Source: Siccirubricoccus phaeus
GTDB lineage: Bacteria; Pseudomonadota; Alphaproteobacteria; Acetobacterales; Acetobacteraceae
Direction of reading: 5' to 3'
Assembly (NCBI RefSeq): GCF_008360935.1
Contig: NZ_SRXO01000023.1
Location: forward strand, 39,105 to 103,104
DNA length: 64,000 nucleotides
In this document: positions 1-10,296 of the stretch, in pieces
Position numbering within the stretch: position 1 is the stretch's first letter
How the letters are laid out: each line of letters begins with the position of its first letter
Translations under genes and position numbers: made by a program
Notes under the pieces: model-generated
The model's database searches: none
What the model saw: only the letters and a program-made list of their open reading frames with translations
What the model was told of the DNA's origin: nothing

Positions 1-574
1 GGGGCGGGTGACGCTGGACGGGCACGATCTGCGCGACATCACGCTGGAGAGCCTGCGCCGGAACATCGGCGTGGTGTTCCAGGAGAGCATGCTGTTCAAC
101 CGCACCATCCGCGACAATCTGCTGGTCGGAAGGCCGGAGGCGACGCAGGCGGAGCTGGAGACGGCCTGCCGCATGGCGGAGGCGCATGACTTCATCACCC
201 GCCAGCCGCATGGCTACGACACGCTGGTGGGGGAGCGGGGGGCCTCGTTGTCGGGCGGGCAGCGGCAGCGCCTGGCGATCGCCCGGGCGCTGCTGAAGGA
301 CCCGCCGGTGCTGATCCTGGACGAGGCGACCAGCGCGCTGGATGCGGCGACGGAGGCGCGGGTGCAGCGGGCCTTGCGGGCACTGATGGTGGGGCGGACG
401 ACCTTCATCATCGCGCACCGGCTTTCGACGGTGCGGGATGCGGATGAGATCATGGTGTTCGAGGCCGGGCGGATCGTCGAGCGCGGGAGTTTCGAGGCGT
501 TGGTACGGCAGGGCGGAAGGTTCGCCGAGCTGGTCAGGACGCAGCTTGCGGTGGACCCGGCGGAGGCGGCGTGA
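1..574 (+). CDS. ABC exporter, ATP-binding C-terminal part (5' truncated by window)
   Basis: Open frame entering from the left edge and ending in TGA at 572-574. It holds most of a nucleotide-binding domain: Q-loop (VVFQES), signature [16 protein letters not shown], Walker B ([12 protein letters not shown]) and H-loop (IIAHRLSTV). The order and the [10 protein letters not shown] stretch after the Q-loop are typical of fused permease-ATPase exporters (MsbA/NdvA class), so transmembrane segments are expected upstream of the window. The ATPase would drive export of a lipid, glycan or peptide across the inner membrane; the substrate cannot be read from this piece. The GTG at position 8 is internal, not a start. 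Confidence 0.9.
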   Translation, partial: GRVTLDGHDLRDITLESLRRNIGVVFQESMLFNRTIRDNLLVGRPEATQAELETACRMAEAHDFITRQPHGYDTLVGERGASLSGGQRQRLAIARALLKDPPVLILDEATSALDAATEARVQRALRALMVGRTTFIIAHRLSTVRDADEIMVFEAGRIVERGSFEALVRQGGRFAELVRTQLAVDPAEAA

Positions 575-646
575 ACTCCCCATGATGCCGCGGCGCGCCG
601 TCACGACGGCCCCGAGGCGCAGGTCACGGCGCCCCCCGCGGCGGCG

Positions 647-748
647 AGAGCGTGATCGGTTGAGGTCGAATCGACTGAAACCGTGAATCACGCGACCGAA
701 AACGAGCTAGAGTGGGTCGGGTGAGCGCGGCTCAACCGATCCCGCTCT
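647..748. repeat. Intergenic repeat, family A copy 1
   Basis: About 100 bp starting AGAGCGTGATCGGTTGAGG and ending GATCCCGCTCT. It matches 3303-3523 and 17718-17935. The ends are inverted (AGAGC...GCTCT) and it contains GTGAT...ATCAC arms. It is non-coding and looks like a MITE-type element. It lies between the ABC gene and rplU; the 575-1200 gap holds only this copy and the long-stem element that follows. Confidence 0.7.
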
Positions 749-780
749 GGGGACAACGAGACGGCCGCTGCCCCGGCGGC

Positions 781-1010
781 GGCCGGCCCTTCCTGGGCGT
801 TCCGCCCGGGCGCACTTGCGCGCTCGGCCCCGTCGAGCGCTTCCCGAGCCCCGGCCATGGTCCGGTTGTCGTGCCAAGGATGCGCCGAAGGCGCACCGCG
901 CTCCGCGCGGCGAAGTCCTTGACACGACAACCGGACCATGGCCCTTGCGACTGATCGCCTTCGACGGTGTCGAAGGCGCTTCAAAGCGCCTTCGGTCGGT
1001 AAGACGGGCA
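781..1010. repeat. Long-stem element, family E copy 1
   Basis: 28-bp inverted arms at 853-880 and 916-943 (one mismatch) enclose two small hairpins, TGCGCC-GAA-GGCGCA and CCGCGC-TCC-GCGCGG. The structure would be a long stem topped by two branches. Flanking GC-rich motifs (GCGCACTTGCGCGC, CCCCGTCGAGCGC) recur in related elements at 3055-3225, 44583-44850 and 59190-59370. No ORF with coding character was seen. Confidence 0.7.
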
Positions 1011-1200
1011 GGCAAACATTTGCCGAGGCGTTGACTCTCGGCACCCGCCGCCCCTATACGCTCCGCCTTCCGATGGCCGGACCTGTGCCGGGGCCGCGCA
1101 TGCTTGCGCGTGCCGGCACCGCTCCGCCCCTCGGGTCCGTTTCCGCCGGGGCTGCGCCGCCCCCGGCCCCGCACCCAGGCGCGACCAGTTGAGGCCGCAG

Positions 1201-1518
1201 ATGACCTTCGCAGTGATCCGCACCGGCGGAAAGCAATACCGGGTGACCCCCAACGCCGTCATCACGGTGGAGCGGCTGGAGGCCGAACCCGGCGCCACCG
1301 TCACCATCCATGACGTGCTGGCCGTGGGCGGCGAGGCCGGCCTCACCCTTGGCGCGCCCACCGTGCCGGGCGCCAGTGTGACCGCGACGGTCGTGGAACA
1401 GAACCGCGGCGACAAGGTCATCATCTTCAAGAAGCGCCGCCGGCAGAACAGCCGTCGGAAGAACGGCCACCGCCAGCACCAGACCGTGCTGCGCATCGCC
1501 GACATCGCCACCGCCTGA
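1201..1518 (+). CDS. rplU: 50S ribosomal protein L21
   Basis: 105 residues beginning [15 protein letters not shown], the diagnostic L21 N-terminus, with the basic 23S rRNA-binding tract [19 protein letters not shown] near residues 79-97. The ATG at 1201 is preferred over an in-frame TTG at 1189 because it gives the normal family start. It is a structural component of the large ribosomal subunit. It is followed after 15 bp by rpmA and then obgE, the conserved L21-L27-Obg arrangement of bacteria. Confidence 0.97.
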   Translation: MTFAVIRTGGKQYRVTPNAVITVERLEAEPGATVTIHDVLAVGGEAGLTLGAPTVPGASVTATVVEQNRGDKVIIFKKRRRQNSRRKNGHRQHQTVLRIADIATA

Positions 1519-1533
1519 GAGGGAGACTGAGCC

Positions 1534-1800
1534 ATGGCACATAAGAAGGCGGGCGGTTCCTCCCGCAACGGGCGCGACAGCGCCGGCAAGCGCCTCGGCG
1601 TGAAGCTGTTCGGCGGCCAGGTGGTGCGCGCGGGCAACATCATCGTGACGCAGCGCGGCACCAAGATGAAGCCGGGCACCAATGTCTCGGTCGGCCGTAC
1701 CCATTCGCTGCACGCCATGGTCGATGGCCATGTGAAGTTCGAGCGGAAGGCCGAGGGCCGCGTCCACGTCTCGGTCGTGCCATCGGCGCAGGCGGCGGAA

Positions 1801-1803
<3 letters not shown>
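1534..1803 (+). CDS. rpmA: 50S ribosomal protein L27
   Basis: 89 residues beginning [20 protein letters not shown], a textbook L27 N-terminus whose tail reaches the peptidyl-transferase centre. It is preceded by GAGGGAGACTGAGCC, a good ribosome binding site. It is co-transcribed with rplU. Its TAG stop (1801-1803) is the first three bases of a repeated hairpin element shared with the 3' ends of lpdA and hppD, an arrangement described under findings. Confidence 0.97.
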
Positions 1804-3044
<1,241 letters not shown>

Positions 3045-3054
3045 TATCCCCGAC

Positions 3055-3225
3055 GGAGGTCCGTCCGGGCAGGCCTGCGCGCTTGACCCGTCGAGCGCAG
3101 CCCAGGCCATGGGGCCGGGTTCGAGGCAAGGGCGCGGCCGTGCACGGTGCCGCCATATGGCCTTGACCCGAATGGTCGCCTTGGAGGTGTCGAAGCCGCC
3201 TTCAGCCCGGACGCTCATACCCACG
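3055..3225. repeat. Degenerate long-stem element, family E copy 2
   Basis: Shares scattered motifs with 781-1010 in the same order (GCGCGCTTGACCCGTCGAGCGC, then CCAGGCCATGG, then a region ending GGTGTCGAAG), but the long stem has decayed. The 3045-3631 gap contains only this element and the family A and D repeats after it. Confidence 0.45.
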
Positions 3226-3302
3226 GACCGCTTCGCTGACCGGCCCGAGCCCGTGCCGGCCGCGCTGGAAGCCGCCTGAACGGGGCACCGGTCGGGCCCG
3301 CC

Positions 3303-3523
3303 GGAGCGTGATCGGTTGAGGCCGAAGCGACCGGAACCCTGATCACGCGCCCCGGCGCGCATTTTCAAATCCGGCGGAATCGCCTGACGACTGGGAAATG
3401 CGACCGAACAAAGGGCTAGAGCGTGATCGGTTGAGGTCGAATCGACCGAAACCGTGAATCACGCGACCGAACAATGAGCTAGAGCGGGGCGGGTGAGCGC
3501 AGCTCAGCCGATCCCGCTCTAGT
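3303..3523. repeat. Two tandem family A repeats (copies 2 and 3)
   Basis: GAGCGTGATCGGTTGAGG occurs at 3304 and again at 3419. Copy 2 carries an extra insert reading TTTTCAAATCCGGCGGAATC, also present at 17780-17802. Copy 3 is nearly identical to 647-748 and ends GATCCCGCTCTAG. Confidence 0.7.
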
Positions 3524-3600
3524 ATCCTGCCCGCGAAGTTCGCCGGATATCCAGCGAACGCAGCGGACAAGCAGGCCAGTGAAGACTGGAGCGGGTTCGC
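3520..3600. repeat. Family D repeat copy 1
   Basis: TAGTATCCTGCCCGCGAAG followed by a near-palindrome around GGATATCC and GCGGACAAGCAGGCCAGTG. The reverse complement recurs at 17955-18043, and a diverged copy lies at 16063-16142. It sits directly against a family A repeat here and at 17718-18043, so A and D form a composite element. Confidence 0.6.
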
Positions 3601-3631
3601 CGAGCGCAGGCGGGATGAAAGCTCCCTGGTA

Positions 3632-4432
3632 TCAGGCCACCCCGCGCACCGCCCAGGCCCGCGCGCGCAGCGGAATGCTGCCATCCGCCGCCTGCGGCAG
3701 CGTCGCCCGCAGCCGCGCCTGCAGCGCCGCCCGGCGCGTCTCCGGCAGGGCCTGGCAATAGGCGGGCGCCGGCGCGCCGCCGGCGAGGAAAGGCTGCCAG
3801 TAATCCGCGAAATTCCGGAATACGGTCGGGACCTCGATCGGCTCCACCACCACCTGCCGCAGCCCCGCCCCGGCGAACAGCGCCCGCAGCGGCTCCGGCC
3901 GGCAGAGGGCGAAGCGCAGCGCCTCATCCTTCTGCCCGGCCCCCTCCGGGTCCAGCGCCGCCGCCGCATCCCAGAAGCGGCGCATCATCTCCATGCCCTC
4001 GGCATAGTCCCAGACATAGGCGGCGACCGTGCCGCCCGGCCGTGCCGCCCGCCGCAGCTCCCGCGCCGCCTTCGCCTGGTCCGGCACGAAATTCAGGCAG
4101 AGCCCGCTGACCACGGCGTCGAAGGTGCCGTCCGGCACCTGCAGCGCCTGCGCATCGCCTTCCAGGAACAGCGCCCGCTCATCCCGCACCTGCCGCCGGG
4201 CAAAGGCGAGGAAGCCGAGCGAGGAGTCGATGCCGGTCACCGAAATCGGCCCGGCAGTGGCGAGGATCGCCTCGGTCAGCGCGCCGGTGCCGCAGCCGAC
4301 ATCCAGCCAGCGCGAGTCCGGCGGCACGCCGAGCCGCGCCAGGAAAAGCGGCGCGACCATCCGGCTCCACCGCCCGACATAGGGTTCATATGCCTCGCCC
4401 GCCGCCCAGAGCGGCGCCAATACCTCTGCCAT
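3632..4432 (-). CDS. Class I SAM-dependent methyltransferase
   Basis: 266 residues from ATG at 4430-4432; a longer frame exists upstream but lacks family-like sequence. Rossmann methyltransferase motif I LDVGCGTGALTEAI at about 43-56, then a VTGIDSSLGFLAFAR strand and FDAVVSGLCLNFVPD (motif IV region). This resembles ubiquinone/menaquinone-type and UbiE-like methyltransferases acting on small molecules. The substrate is unknown. It stands alone, with repeats upstream of its 3' end and 156 bp to the next gene on the same strand. Confidence 0.85.
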   Translation of the reverse strand: MAEVLAPLWAAGEAYEPYVGRWSRMVAPLFLARLGVPPDSRWLDVGCGTGALTEAILATAGPISVTGIDSSLGFLAFARRQVRDERALFLEGDAQALQVPDGTFDAVVSGLCLNFVPDQAKAARELRRAARPGGTVAAYVWDYAEGMEMMRRFWDAAAALDPEGAGQKDEALRFALCRPEPLRALFAGAGLRQVVVEPIEVPTVFRNFADYWQPFLAGGAPAPAYCQALPETRRAALQARLRATLPQAADGSIPLRARAWAVRGVA

Positions 4433-4588
4433 GCCGCGATCCTGCGGCCTGCCGCCACCGCGGGCGAAGCAAACACAGCGTGAAGAAGCGGCCGGACCGC
4501 TGCGGGCCGCAGGCACCTTCCCCGGCTTCGCCCTGGCAAGCCGGCGGACGGCCGCCGCGGGCTCGCCCGCCGCATGGCGGCAGCGGGG

Positions 4589-5599
4589 CTACAGCCCCCG
4601 ATCGGCCTTGGTCGCCGCCAGATCGTCCTCGATGAAGCCCTGGATGATCTCCTCCAGGCTTTCCTGCTCGGAAAAGCCCAGCACCCGCCGCGCCCGCTCC
4701 GCCGTGAAGCTGGCCGGCCAGCCGCCGACGATGGCCTCGATCGCCGGATCCGGCGCGTGCTGCACCAGCTTCCGCGCCGCTGGCCCGGCCACCGTCTCCA
4801 GCGCGCTCAGCATCTTGCCCACCGTCGCGCTCCGCCCTGGCGGGTTGATGCCGCGATCCAGGCCGAGCGGCGCCGTGTCCATCGCCAGCGCGTGCAGGAA
4901 CCACTCCACCGCCCGGCGCGGGGAGCAGATCCAGACGGCGAAATCCTCCGGCACCGGCAGTGGCGTCTCCAGCCCCAGCAGCGGCTCGCGCAATATGGCG
5001 GAGACGAAGGAGGAGGCCGCCTTGTTCGGCCGGCCGGGCCGGACGATCACCGTCGGCAGCCGGATGTTCACCGCATCCAGGAAGCCCTTGCGGGAGGCGT
5101 CCTGCAGCAGCAGCTCGCCGATCGCCTTCTGCGCCCCGTAGCTGTTGCCGGGCAACTGGCGGGCATCGTCCTCCAGCCGCGCTTCCTGCCCGCCGCCGAA
5201 GCTGGCGACGGAGGAGGTGAAGACCACCCGCGGCGGCGTCCCGCCGGAGGCGCGCGGGCCTTGCGCCAGGGCACGGCAGGCGGCCAGCACCGCCAGCGTG
5301 CCGTGCAGGTTCACCTTCAGACCGAGGTCGAAATCCGCCTCCGCCTGGGCGGAGACCACGGCGGCCAGATGCACCACCGCATCGGTGCCCGGCGGGATGG
5401 CGGCCGCCACCTGCGCCGGGTCGGCCACGTCGCCGCCGAGGCTCTTCACCGGGAAACCCGCCATGGGCACGGGCGGCGCGTGCAGGTCGAACAGCGTCAG
5501 CCCGGTGACCGGCCGGCCGCCGACCTGGCCGTCCTTCGCCAGCCTTTTCGCCAGCTTCTGCCCGAGGAAGCCGCCACCGCCCAGGATCGTGATCCGCAT
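4589..5599 (-). CDS. denD: NAD-dependent epimerase/dehydratase, D-erythronate dehydrogenase-like
   Basis: 336 residues. The N-terminal NAD site is ILGGGGFLGQKLAKRL. TSSVASFGG and the catalytic YxxxK (SYGAQKAIGE, about 154-163) place it in the extended SDR family. The opening MRITILGGGGFLGQKLA and LTLFDLHAP resemble D-erythronate dehydrogenase DenD, which oxidises D-erythronate to 2-keto-D-erythronate in four-carbon acid sugar catabolism. The partner kinase DenK and isomerase are not beside it, so the exact substrate is an inference from resemblance. The start ATG sits at 5597-5599. Confidence 0.75.
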   Translation of the reverse strand: MRITILGGGGFLGQKLAKRLAKDGQVGGRPVTGLTLFDLHAPPVPMAGFPVKSLGGDVADPAQVAAAIPPGTDAVVHLAAVVSAQAEADFDLGLKVNLHGTLAVLAACRALAQGPRASGGTPPRVVFTSSVASFGGGQEARLEDDARQLPGNSYGAQKAIGELLLQDASRKGFLDAVNIRLPTVIVRPGRPNKAASSFVSAILREPLLGLETPLPVPEDFAVWICSPRRAVEWFLHALAMDTAPLGLDRGINPPGRSATVGKMLSALETVAGPAARKLVQHAPDPAIEAIVGGWPASFTAERARRVLGFSEQESLEEIIQGFIEDDLAATKADRGL

Positions 5600-5689
5600 G
5601 CCTCACCCTCCCCGGCCGCGCCGCGGCCCGGGATTTGTGTGGCGGCTCGGGACGTCGGTTGCAAGCCGGGCGTCGGGGTGGAGGGGAGG

Positions 5690-5995
5690 AGCGGGCGCCC
5701 CGGCCCGCGCCGGCGGCGCGGTGCCGGCCGTCCCCCTGCGCCCTGCCCCCGGTTGCCTCGCCTGGCTGACCGGCGTCGCGCAGGCAGGCTTCATGCCGGG
5801 CACCCTCGCCAGCGCCGCCCAGGCCCTGCCGGACCGGTCGGACCCGCGCTGGCCGATCGCCGCGCCTGCCTGCCGGGCGCCGCCGCCAATGCCGCGCTGC
5901 TGGCCCTGCCGCCCGGCTATCGCTCGATGATCGCGGCGCGCGGCGTCACCGGGATGGCGCCTGGCCTGCCTTCATCGCCGGACGCCGGCGGGACC
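5690..5995 (+). pseudogene. MFS transporter remnant, frameshifted
   Basis: Two reading frames together read like the second to fourth transmembrane helices of an MFS permease. One frame gives WLTGVAQAGFMPGTLAS and ALPDR (about 5760-5850). The next frame then gives ANAALLALPPGYRSMIAARG plus VTGMA (about 5880-5960). Neither frame has a convincing start, stop or the rest of a 400-residue transporter. The order and spacing fit one ancestral gene with a frameshift near 5850 and loss of both ends. This fills most of the 5600-6026 gap. Confidence 0.5.
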
Positions 5996-6026
5996 GCACC
6001 ATGCCGGGCTGGCGGCCAGGGCGGCG

Positions 6027-6752
6027 CTACTCGGCGGTGCGCATGGACCAGCTTGCATGCTGCACCCCGGGCATCCGGCGCAGCACCGCCTCGATCGCGT
6101 CCAGCTCCGCCGCCACGGCAACGGTGACGCCGAGGGTGACGACCAGCTCCGTCGTCTCGTCGGAGCGTTCCTCGGTGCGGGTCTCGCGCACCGGGTAGCC
6201 CTTGGCGTCCAGCGCCTCCAGCGCCGCTTCCCGCACCGCGCCCAGATGCGCATCGGCGACGATGGCCTGGATCTCGTAGGTCGCCTCGGTCGCGGCCTCG
6301 CGCAGCGGCCGGCGGTTCAGCGCCTCCGAAAGCGGGCGCAGGGCGGTGTTCGCCAGCAGCACCAGCAGGGCGATCAGCACGGATTCGGCGACGAGGTCGG
6401 CCCCCGCCGCCGCCCCCACCGCGGCCGAGCCCCACAGGGTGGCCGCGGTGTTCAGCCCGCGGATGTTCAGCCCTTCCTTCATGATCGCCCCGGCGCCGAG
6501 GAAGCCGACGCCGGAGACGACATAGGAGATGACGCGCACCGCGGAGCCATTGCCGTCGATCCGCATCCCGGCATCGACGAAGGCGGCGGCGCCGAGCGCC
6601 ACCAGCACGTTGGTGCGCAGCCCGGCGGTCCGCTGGCGGTACTGCCGCTCCGCCCCGATCAGCGTGCCGAGCAGGAAGGCGGCGACGAGGCTGATGACGG
6701 TGTCGAGGAAGGGCAGCAGGGCGAAGCTCTGGACGGCGGCAAGCTGCTGCAT
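6027..6752 (-). CDS. MgtC/SapB family membrane protein
   Basis: 241 residues. The N-terminal half has about five hydrophobic helices with the MgtC signature GTLIGAERQYRQRTAGLRTN, then SGVGFLGAGAIMKEG and NTAATLWGSAAVG. The C-terminal cytoplasmic part (about 150-241) looks like an ACT-type domain. MgtC proteins are inner-membrane factors tied to low-magnesium growth and, in pathogens, to inhibition of the F-type ATPase. No magnesium transporter is adjacent, so the local role is unclear. The gene is monocistronic, ending beside the MFS remnant. Confidence 0.9.
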   Translation of the reverse strand: MQQLAAVQSFALLPFLDTVISLVAAFLLGTLIGAERQYRQRTAGLRTNVLVALGAAAFVDAGMRIDGNGSAVRVISYVVSGVGFLGAGAIMKEGLNIRGLNTAATLWGSAAVGAAAGADLVAESVLIALLVLLANTALRPLSEALNRRPLREAATEATYEIQAIVADAHLGAVREAALEALDAKGYPVRETRTEERSDETTELVVTLGVTVAVAAELDAIEAVLRRMPGVQHASWSMRTAE

Positions 6753-6847
6753 CGGGTGTTCCGTTCCGCGACGTGGCGGGCAGCGTCTCGGCGGTTCCGG
6801 GCGCTGTTGTCAAGCGCGCCGGCCGAATCGCCGCGCGCCAATTCGAG

Positions 6848-6910
6848 GGTTCCAAGGGCCGTTCGGCCCTTGGCGGGTGGGGGTTCGGGGGAGGGCAGAG
6901 CCCTCCCTCA
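6848..6910. repeat. Double-hairpin post-stop repeat (family B)
   Basis: CCAAGGGCC-GTTC-GGCCCTTGG at 6851-6872, then GAGGGC-AGA-GCCCTC near 6893-6907. The second hairpin touches the TGA of the GMC gene (6908-6910, minus strand). Same layout as 11211-11271. Confidence 0.6.
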
Positions 6911-8518
6911 ACGCGCCGCCCGGATCTTCTCCGCCGCCCGTTCCGCCGTCATCAGCACCGCCGGGTGGATGTTGGAGGAGGGCATGAAGGGAAACACCGA
7001 GGCATCCACCACCCGCAGCCCGTCCACCCCGCGCACCCGCAGGTCGGGGTCCACCACCGCCCTGTCGTCCGTGCCCATGCGGTTGGTGCCGCAGGGGTGG
7101 TAGACGGTGGTGCCGCTGGTCCGCAGATACTCCAGGAAGTCATCCTCGCTCTGCGTTGCCGTGCCCGGCGCAAGCTCCTCCTCCACCAGCCCGGCGAAAG
7201 GGTTGGTGGCGGCGATCTTCCGCGCCAATTTCGCCGCTTCCAGCATCACCCGCACATCGCCCGGGTGGCTCAGGTAATTCGCCCGGATGCGCGGCTTGTC
7301 CTCGACGCGCGGGCTGCGGAGGGTGATCTCGCCCCGGCTGTCCGGGCGGCATTGGCAGAAATTGAAGGTGAAGCCCGGGTGCTTCGCCAGCTTCGCGGCG
7401 GAGAGCGCCTGGTTGGAGGTATCCAGGCTGTAATTCACGAATTGGAACTGCACCTCCGGTTCCTCCGAGCCCGGCAGGACGCGGGCGAAGAGGCTGGCCT
7501 CGGAGGCGCCGATGGTCATGTGGCCGCGGCGGCGCAGCGCCCAGTCCAGCCCCATCTTCGCCGTCTTGAAGGGGTTGGCCAGGGTCTCGTTCAGGCTGTC
7601 CACCGGCCTGGTGCGGAAGGCCATGCGGACCAGCATATGGTCCTGCAGGTTGCGGCCCACCTCCGGCGCGTGGTGCACCGTCTCGATGCCGAGGCCCTGC
7701 AGCGCCATGCCGTCGCCGATGCCGGAGAGCATGAGCAGCTTCGGGCTTTCGACGGCGCCGGCCGAGAGGATCACCTCCCGCCTTGCCCGCCAGATTTCCT
7801 CCTGCCCCGCGGCGGTGCGCACCACCACGCCGACCGCCCGCCGCCCCTCGAAGAGCAGCCGCAGGCCGAGGCGTTCCGTCTCCACCCGCAGATTCGGCCG
7901 CTTCAGCGCCGGGCGGAGATAGCCGGTGGCAGGCGACCAGCGCAGCCCGCGATGGACGTTGAGCTGGTTGGGCGCCACGCCCTCGAACCATTCGCCGTTA
8001 TTGTCCTTGTTGCGCGGGAAGCCGAGCTTCACGCAGGTCTCGACGAAGGCGCGGCAGCCGGGGGTGGGCTCCGGCACCTCGGCGATCTGCATCGGGCCTT
8101 CGGTGCCGCGATATTCGCTTTCCGGCCCGTGGAAGGTTTCCAGCTTGCGGAAGGCGGGCAGGCAGTCCTCATAGCTCCAGCCGCGGGCGCCGGCCTGGGC
8201 CCAGCGGTCGTAATCGCGCGGGGAGCCGCGCAGGAAGACCAGGCCGTTGACGCTGCCGGAGCCGCCGATGACCCGGCCGCGCGGCCAGTAGACGCTGCGG
8301 CCGCCCAGCTCCTTCTCGCCTTCCGTCTGGTAGTTCCAGTCGAATTTGCGGGTGACGTAGAGCCGGGCGAAGCCCATGGGGATGTGGATCCAGGGGTTGG
8401 TATCCCAGGGGCCGGCCTCCAGCAGCGCCACCTGGGTGCCCGGGTCTTCCGAGAGCCGCGCGGCCAGCACGCAGCCGGCGGAGCCCCCGCCTAGGATCAC
8501 GTAATCGGCTTCCGGCAT
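6908..8518 (-). CDS. GMC-family oxidoreductase (choline dehydrogenase-like)
   Basis: 536 residues from ATG at 8516-8518, preceded by AAAGGGGGGGG, a strong ribosome binding site; the open frame continues upstream but is the shadow of the opposite-strand glycosyltransferase. FAD-binding VILGGGSAGCVLAARLSEDP at residues 6-25, GMC signature GGSGSVNGLVFLRGSPRDYD at about 83-102, and the C-terminal active-site region YHPCGTNRMG and SSNIHPAVLMTAERAAEKI. A flavoenzyme oxidising an alcohol; substrate not determinable. It is divergent from the OpgH-like gene, with about 100 bp between them. A second GMC gene lies at 57298. Confidence 0.93.
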   Translation of the reverse strand: MPEADYVILGGGSAGCVLAARLSEDPGTQVALLEAGPWDTNPWIHIPMGFARLYVTRKFDWNYQTEGEKELGGRSVYWPRGRVIGGSGSVNGLVFLRGSPRDYDRWAQAGARGWSYEDCLPAFRKLETFHGPESEYRGTEGPMQIAEVPEPTPGCRAFVETCVKLGFPRNKDNNGEWFEGVAPNQLNVHRGLRWSPATGYLRPALKRPNLRVETERLGLRLLFEGRRAVGVVVRTAAGQEEIWRARREVILSAGAVESPKLLMLSGIGDGMALQGLGIETVHHAPEVGRNLQDHMLVRMAFRTRPVDSLNETLANPFKTAKMGLDWALRRRGHMTIGASEASLFARVLPGSEEPEVQFQFVNYSLDTSNQALSAAKLAKHPGFTFNFCQCRPDSRGEITLRSPRVEDKPRIRANYLSHPGDVRVMLEAAKLARKIAATNPFAGLVEEELAPGTATQSEDDFLEYLRTSGTTVYHPCGTNRMGTDDRAVVDPDLRVRGVDGLRVVDASVFPFMPSSNIHPAVLMTAERAAEKIRAAR

Positions 8519-8620
8519 GCCGTTTTTCCCCCCCCTTTGTTGCTTCGCGTATCTCGCCATGCGGCGGCGGGGGCGGCAAGCCGTCCCGATTCCGCCATTT
8601 TGCCCGCGCATTATCCGGTT

Positions 8621-10288
8621 GTGACCCAGCGCCGCCTGTTCCTCGCCCTGCTCCTCTTCCTGCTCGCCACCCTGCAGCTCGGCCTCGCCGCGCGGGTGAT
8701 GGCGCCGGGGGGGTGGACGCCATGGGAGGTGCTGGGCTTCCTCTGCTTCGCCGGCACCGCGCCCTGGACCGCGCTCTGCGCCGCCAACGGGCTGATCGGG
8801 CTGGCGCTGCTGCTGCTCTCGCCCGACCCGCCGGCGGCGGTGCTGCCGGCGCTGCGGCGGGCGGCGCCGGGGGCGCCAAGGCTGGCAACGGCGATCGTCA
8901 TCTGCATCCGCAATGAGGAGATGGGGGCGGTGCTGGCGCCGCTGGCCCGGCTGCTGGACGGGCTGGCGGCGGCCGGGGCGGCCGGGCGCTTCACCCCCTG
9001 GCTGCTCTCCGACACCCAGGATCCTGCGCTGGCGGCAGCGGAAGAGGCGGCGGTGGCGGAATTCCGGCGGCGGTACCCGGCCACCCGCTACCGGCGCCGC
9101 GCCGCCAATACCGGCTTCAAGGCCGGGAACATCATGGAATTCCTGGACCGCCACGCCCAGGGCGCCGAGCTGATGCTGTGCCTGGACGCCGATAGCGAGA
9201 TGTCCGCGGCGGCGGTGCTGCGGCTGGTGGCCTGCATGGAGGCGGATCATCGCCTGGCCATATTGCAGCAGCTCATCGTCGGGCGGCCGGCGGAGGCGGC
9301 CTTCCCGCGGCTGTTCCAATTCGGCATGCGGGCGGGGATGCGGGCCTGGGCCACCGGCCAGGCCTGGTGGCAGGGCGATGAGGGACCCTATTGGGGCCAT
9401 AACGCGCTGATCCGCATCGAGCCCTTCCGCCGCCATGCGCGGCTGGAAACGCTGCCCGATGGCCGCCCCATCCTGAGCCACGACCAGGTGGAGGCGGTGC
9501 GGCTGCAGGCCGCCGGCTGGAAGGTCTGCTGCCTGCCGGAGGAGGCGGGGAGCCTGGAGGGCAATCCCCCGGCCCTGCCGGAATTCATGGCGCGGGACCT
9601 GCGCTGGGCGGCCGGCAACATGCAGTACTGGCACCTGCTGCGCCTGCCGGGGATGACGGCGATGGGCTTCTGGCAATTGTCGCAGGCGATATTGCTGTTC
9701 CTCGGCGCGCCGCTTTGGGTGGGGGTGCTGGTCTTCGCCGCGCTGAATGCGGTGACGGGGGGCGGCGAGGCGGCGCCGGCCGCGGCGCTGGCGGCGTTGC
9801 TGGGGGTGAGCTGGGGGATGCTCCATGCCCCGAAGCTGGCCGGCTATGCGGAGGTGCTGCTGCGCCCGGCCCTGGCGGCGCGCTATGGCGGGCGCTGGGC
9901 CTTCCTGCGCGGCGCGGCGGCGGAGCTGGCCTTCACCGCGCTGCTGGACCCGGTGAGCCTGTTCAACAAGGCGATGTTCCTGGTCCGGCTGCCCTTCGGC
10001 GGCGGGCAGGGCTGGGCGCCGCAGAACCGGGCGGCACGCGGGGTGGGCTGGGGCGATGCGGTGCGGCTGCTGTGGCCGCATACGCTGTTCGGGCTGGGGG
10101 TGTTCGGGCTGCTGCTGTGGGCGGCGCCCGGGGCGGCGCTGTGGGCGCTGCCCTTCGCAGGGGGGCTGGTGGCGGCGGTGCCGTTCTGCGTGCTGACGGC
10201 TTCCCCGGAGGTTTCGGCATGGCTGCGGACGGCGAGGCTGGCGGCGACGCCGGAGGAGCTGGCGGCGGGGCTGGCGGCGGCGGAGTAG
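8621..10288 (+). CDS. OpgH/MdoH-like glucosyltransferase (glucan biosynthesis)
   Basis: 555 residues from GTG at 8621; an in-frame TTG at 8537 would add 28 residues without recognisable signal. It opens with two hydrophobic helices. The family 2 glycosyltransferase core follows: AIVICIRNEE, LCLDADSEM (DxD-like) and RDLRWAAGNMQYWHLLRLPG (QxxRW-type motif). Then come several transmembrane helices and the conserved DPVSLFNKAMFL stretch. OpgH makes the beta-glucan backbone of osmoregulated periplasmic glucans at the inner membrane. The usual partner opgG is not next to it. It is somewhat shorter than E. coli OpgH (about 850 residues), as in other compact alphaproteobacterial forms. Confidence 0.85.
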   Translation: MTQRRLFLALLLFLLATLQLGLAARVMAPGGWTPWEVLGFLCFAGTAPWTALCAANGLIGLALLLLSPDPPAAVLPALRRAAPGAPRLATAIVICIRNEEMGAVLAPLARLLDGLAAAGAAGRFTPWLLSDTQDPALAAAEEAAVAEFRRRYPATRYRRRAANTGFKAGNIMEFLDRHAQGAELMLCLDADSEMSAAAVLRLVACMEADHRLAILQQLIVGRPAEAAFPRLFQFGMRAGMRAWATGQAWWQGDEGPYWGHNALIRIEPFRRHARLETLPDGRPILSHDQVEAVRLQAAGWKVCCLPEEAGSLEGNPPALPEFMARDLRWAAGNMQYWHLLRLPGMTAMGFWQLSQAILLFLGAPLWVGVLVFAALNAVTGGGEAAPAAALAALLGVSWGMLHAPKLAGYAEVLLRPALAARYGGRWAFLRGAAAELAFTALLDPVSLFNKAMFLVRLPFGGGQGWAPQNRAARGVGWGDAVRLLWPHTLFGLGVFGLLLWAAPGAALWALPFAGGLVAAVPFCVLTASPEVSAWLRTARLAATPEELAAGLAAAE

Positions 10289-10296
10289 CGGCGGCC

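Noticed and set aside
8537..8620. TTG start of the OpgH-like gene
   Set aside because: Gives 28 unconserved residues and lies just after the start of the divergent GMC gene; the GTG at 8621 fits better.
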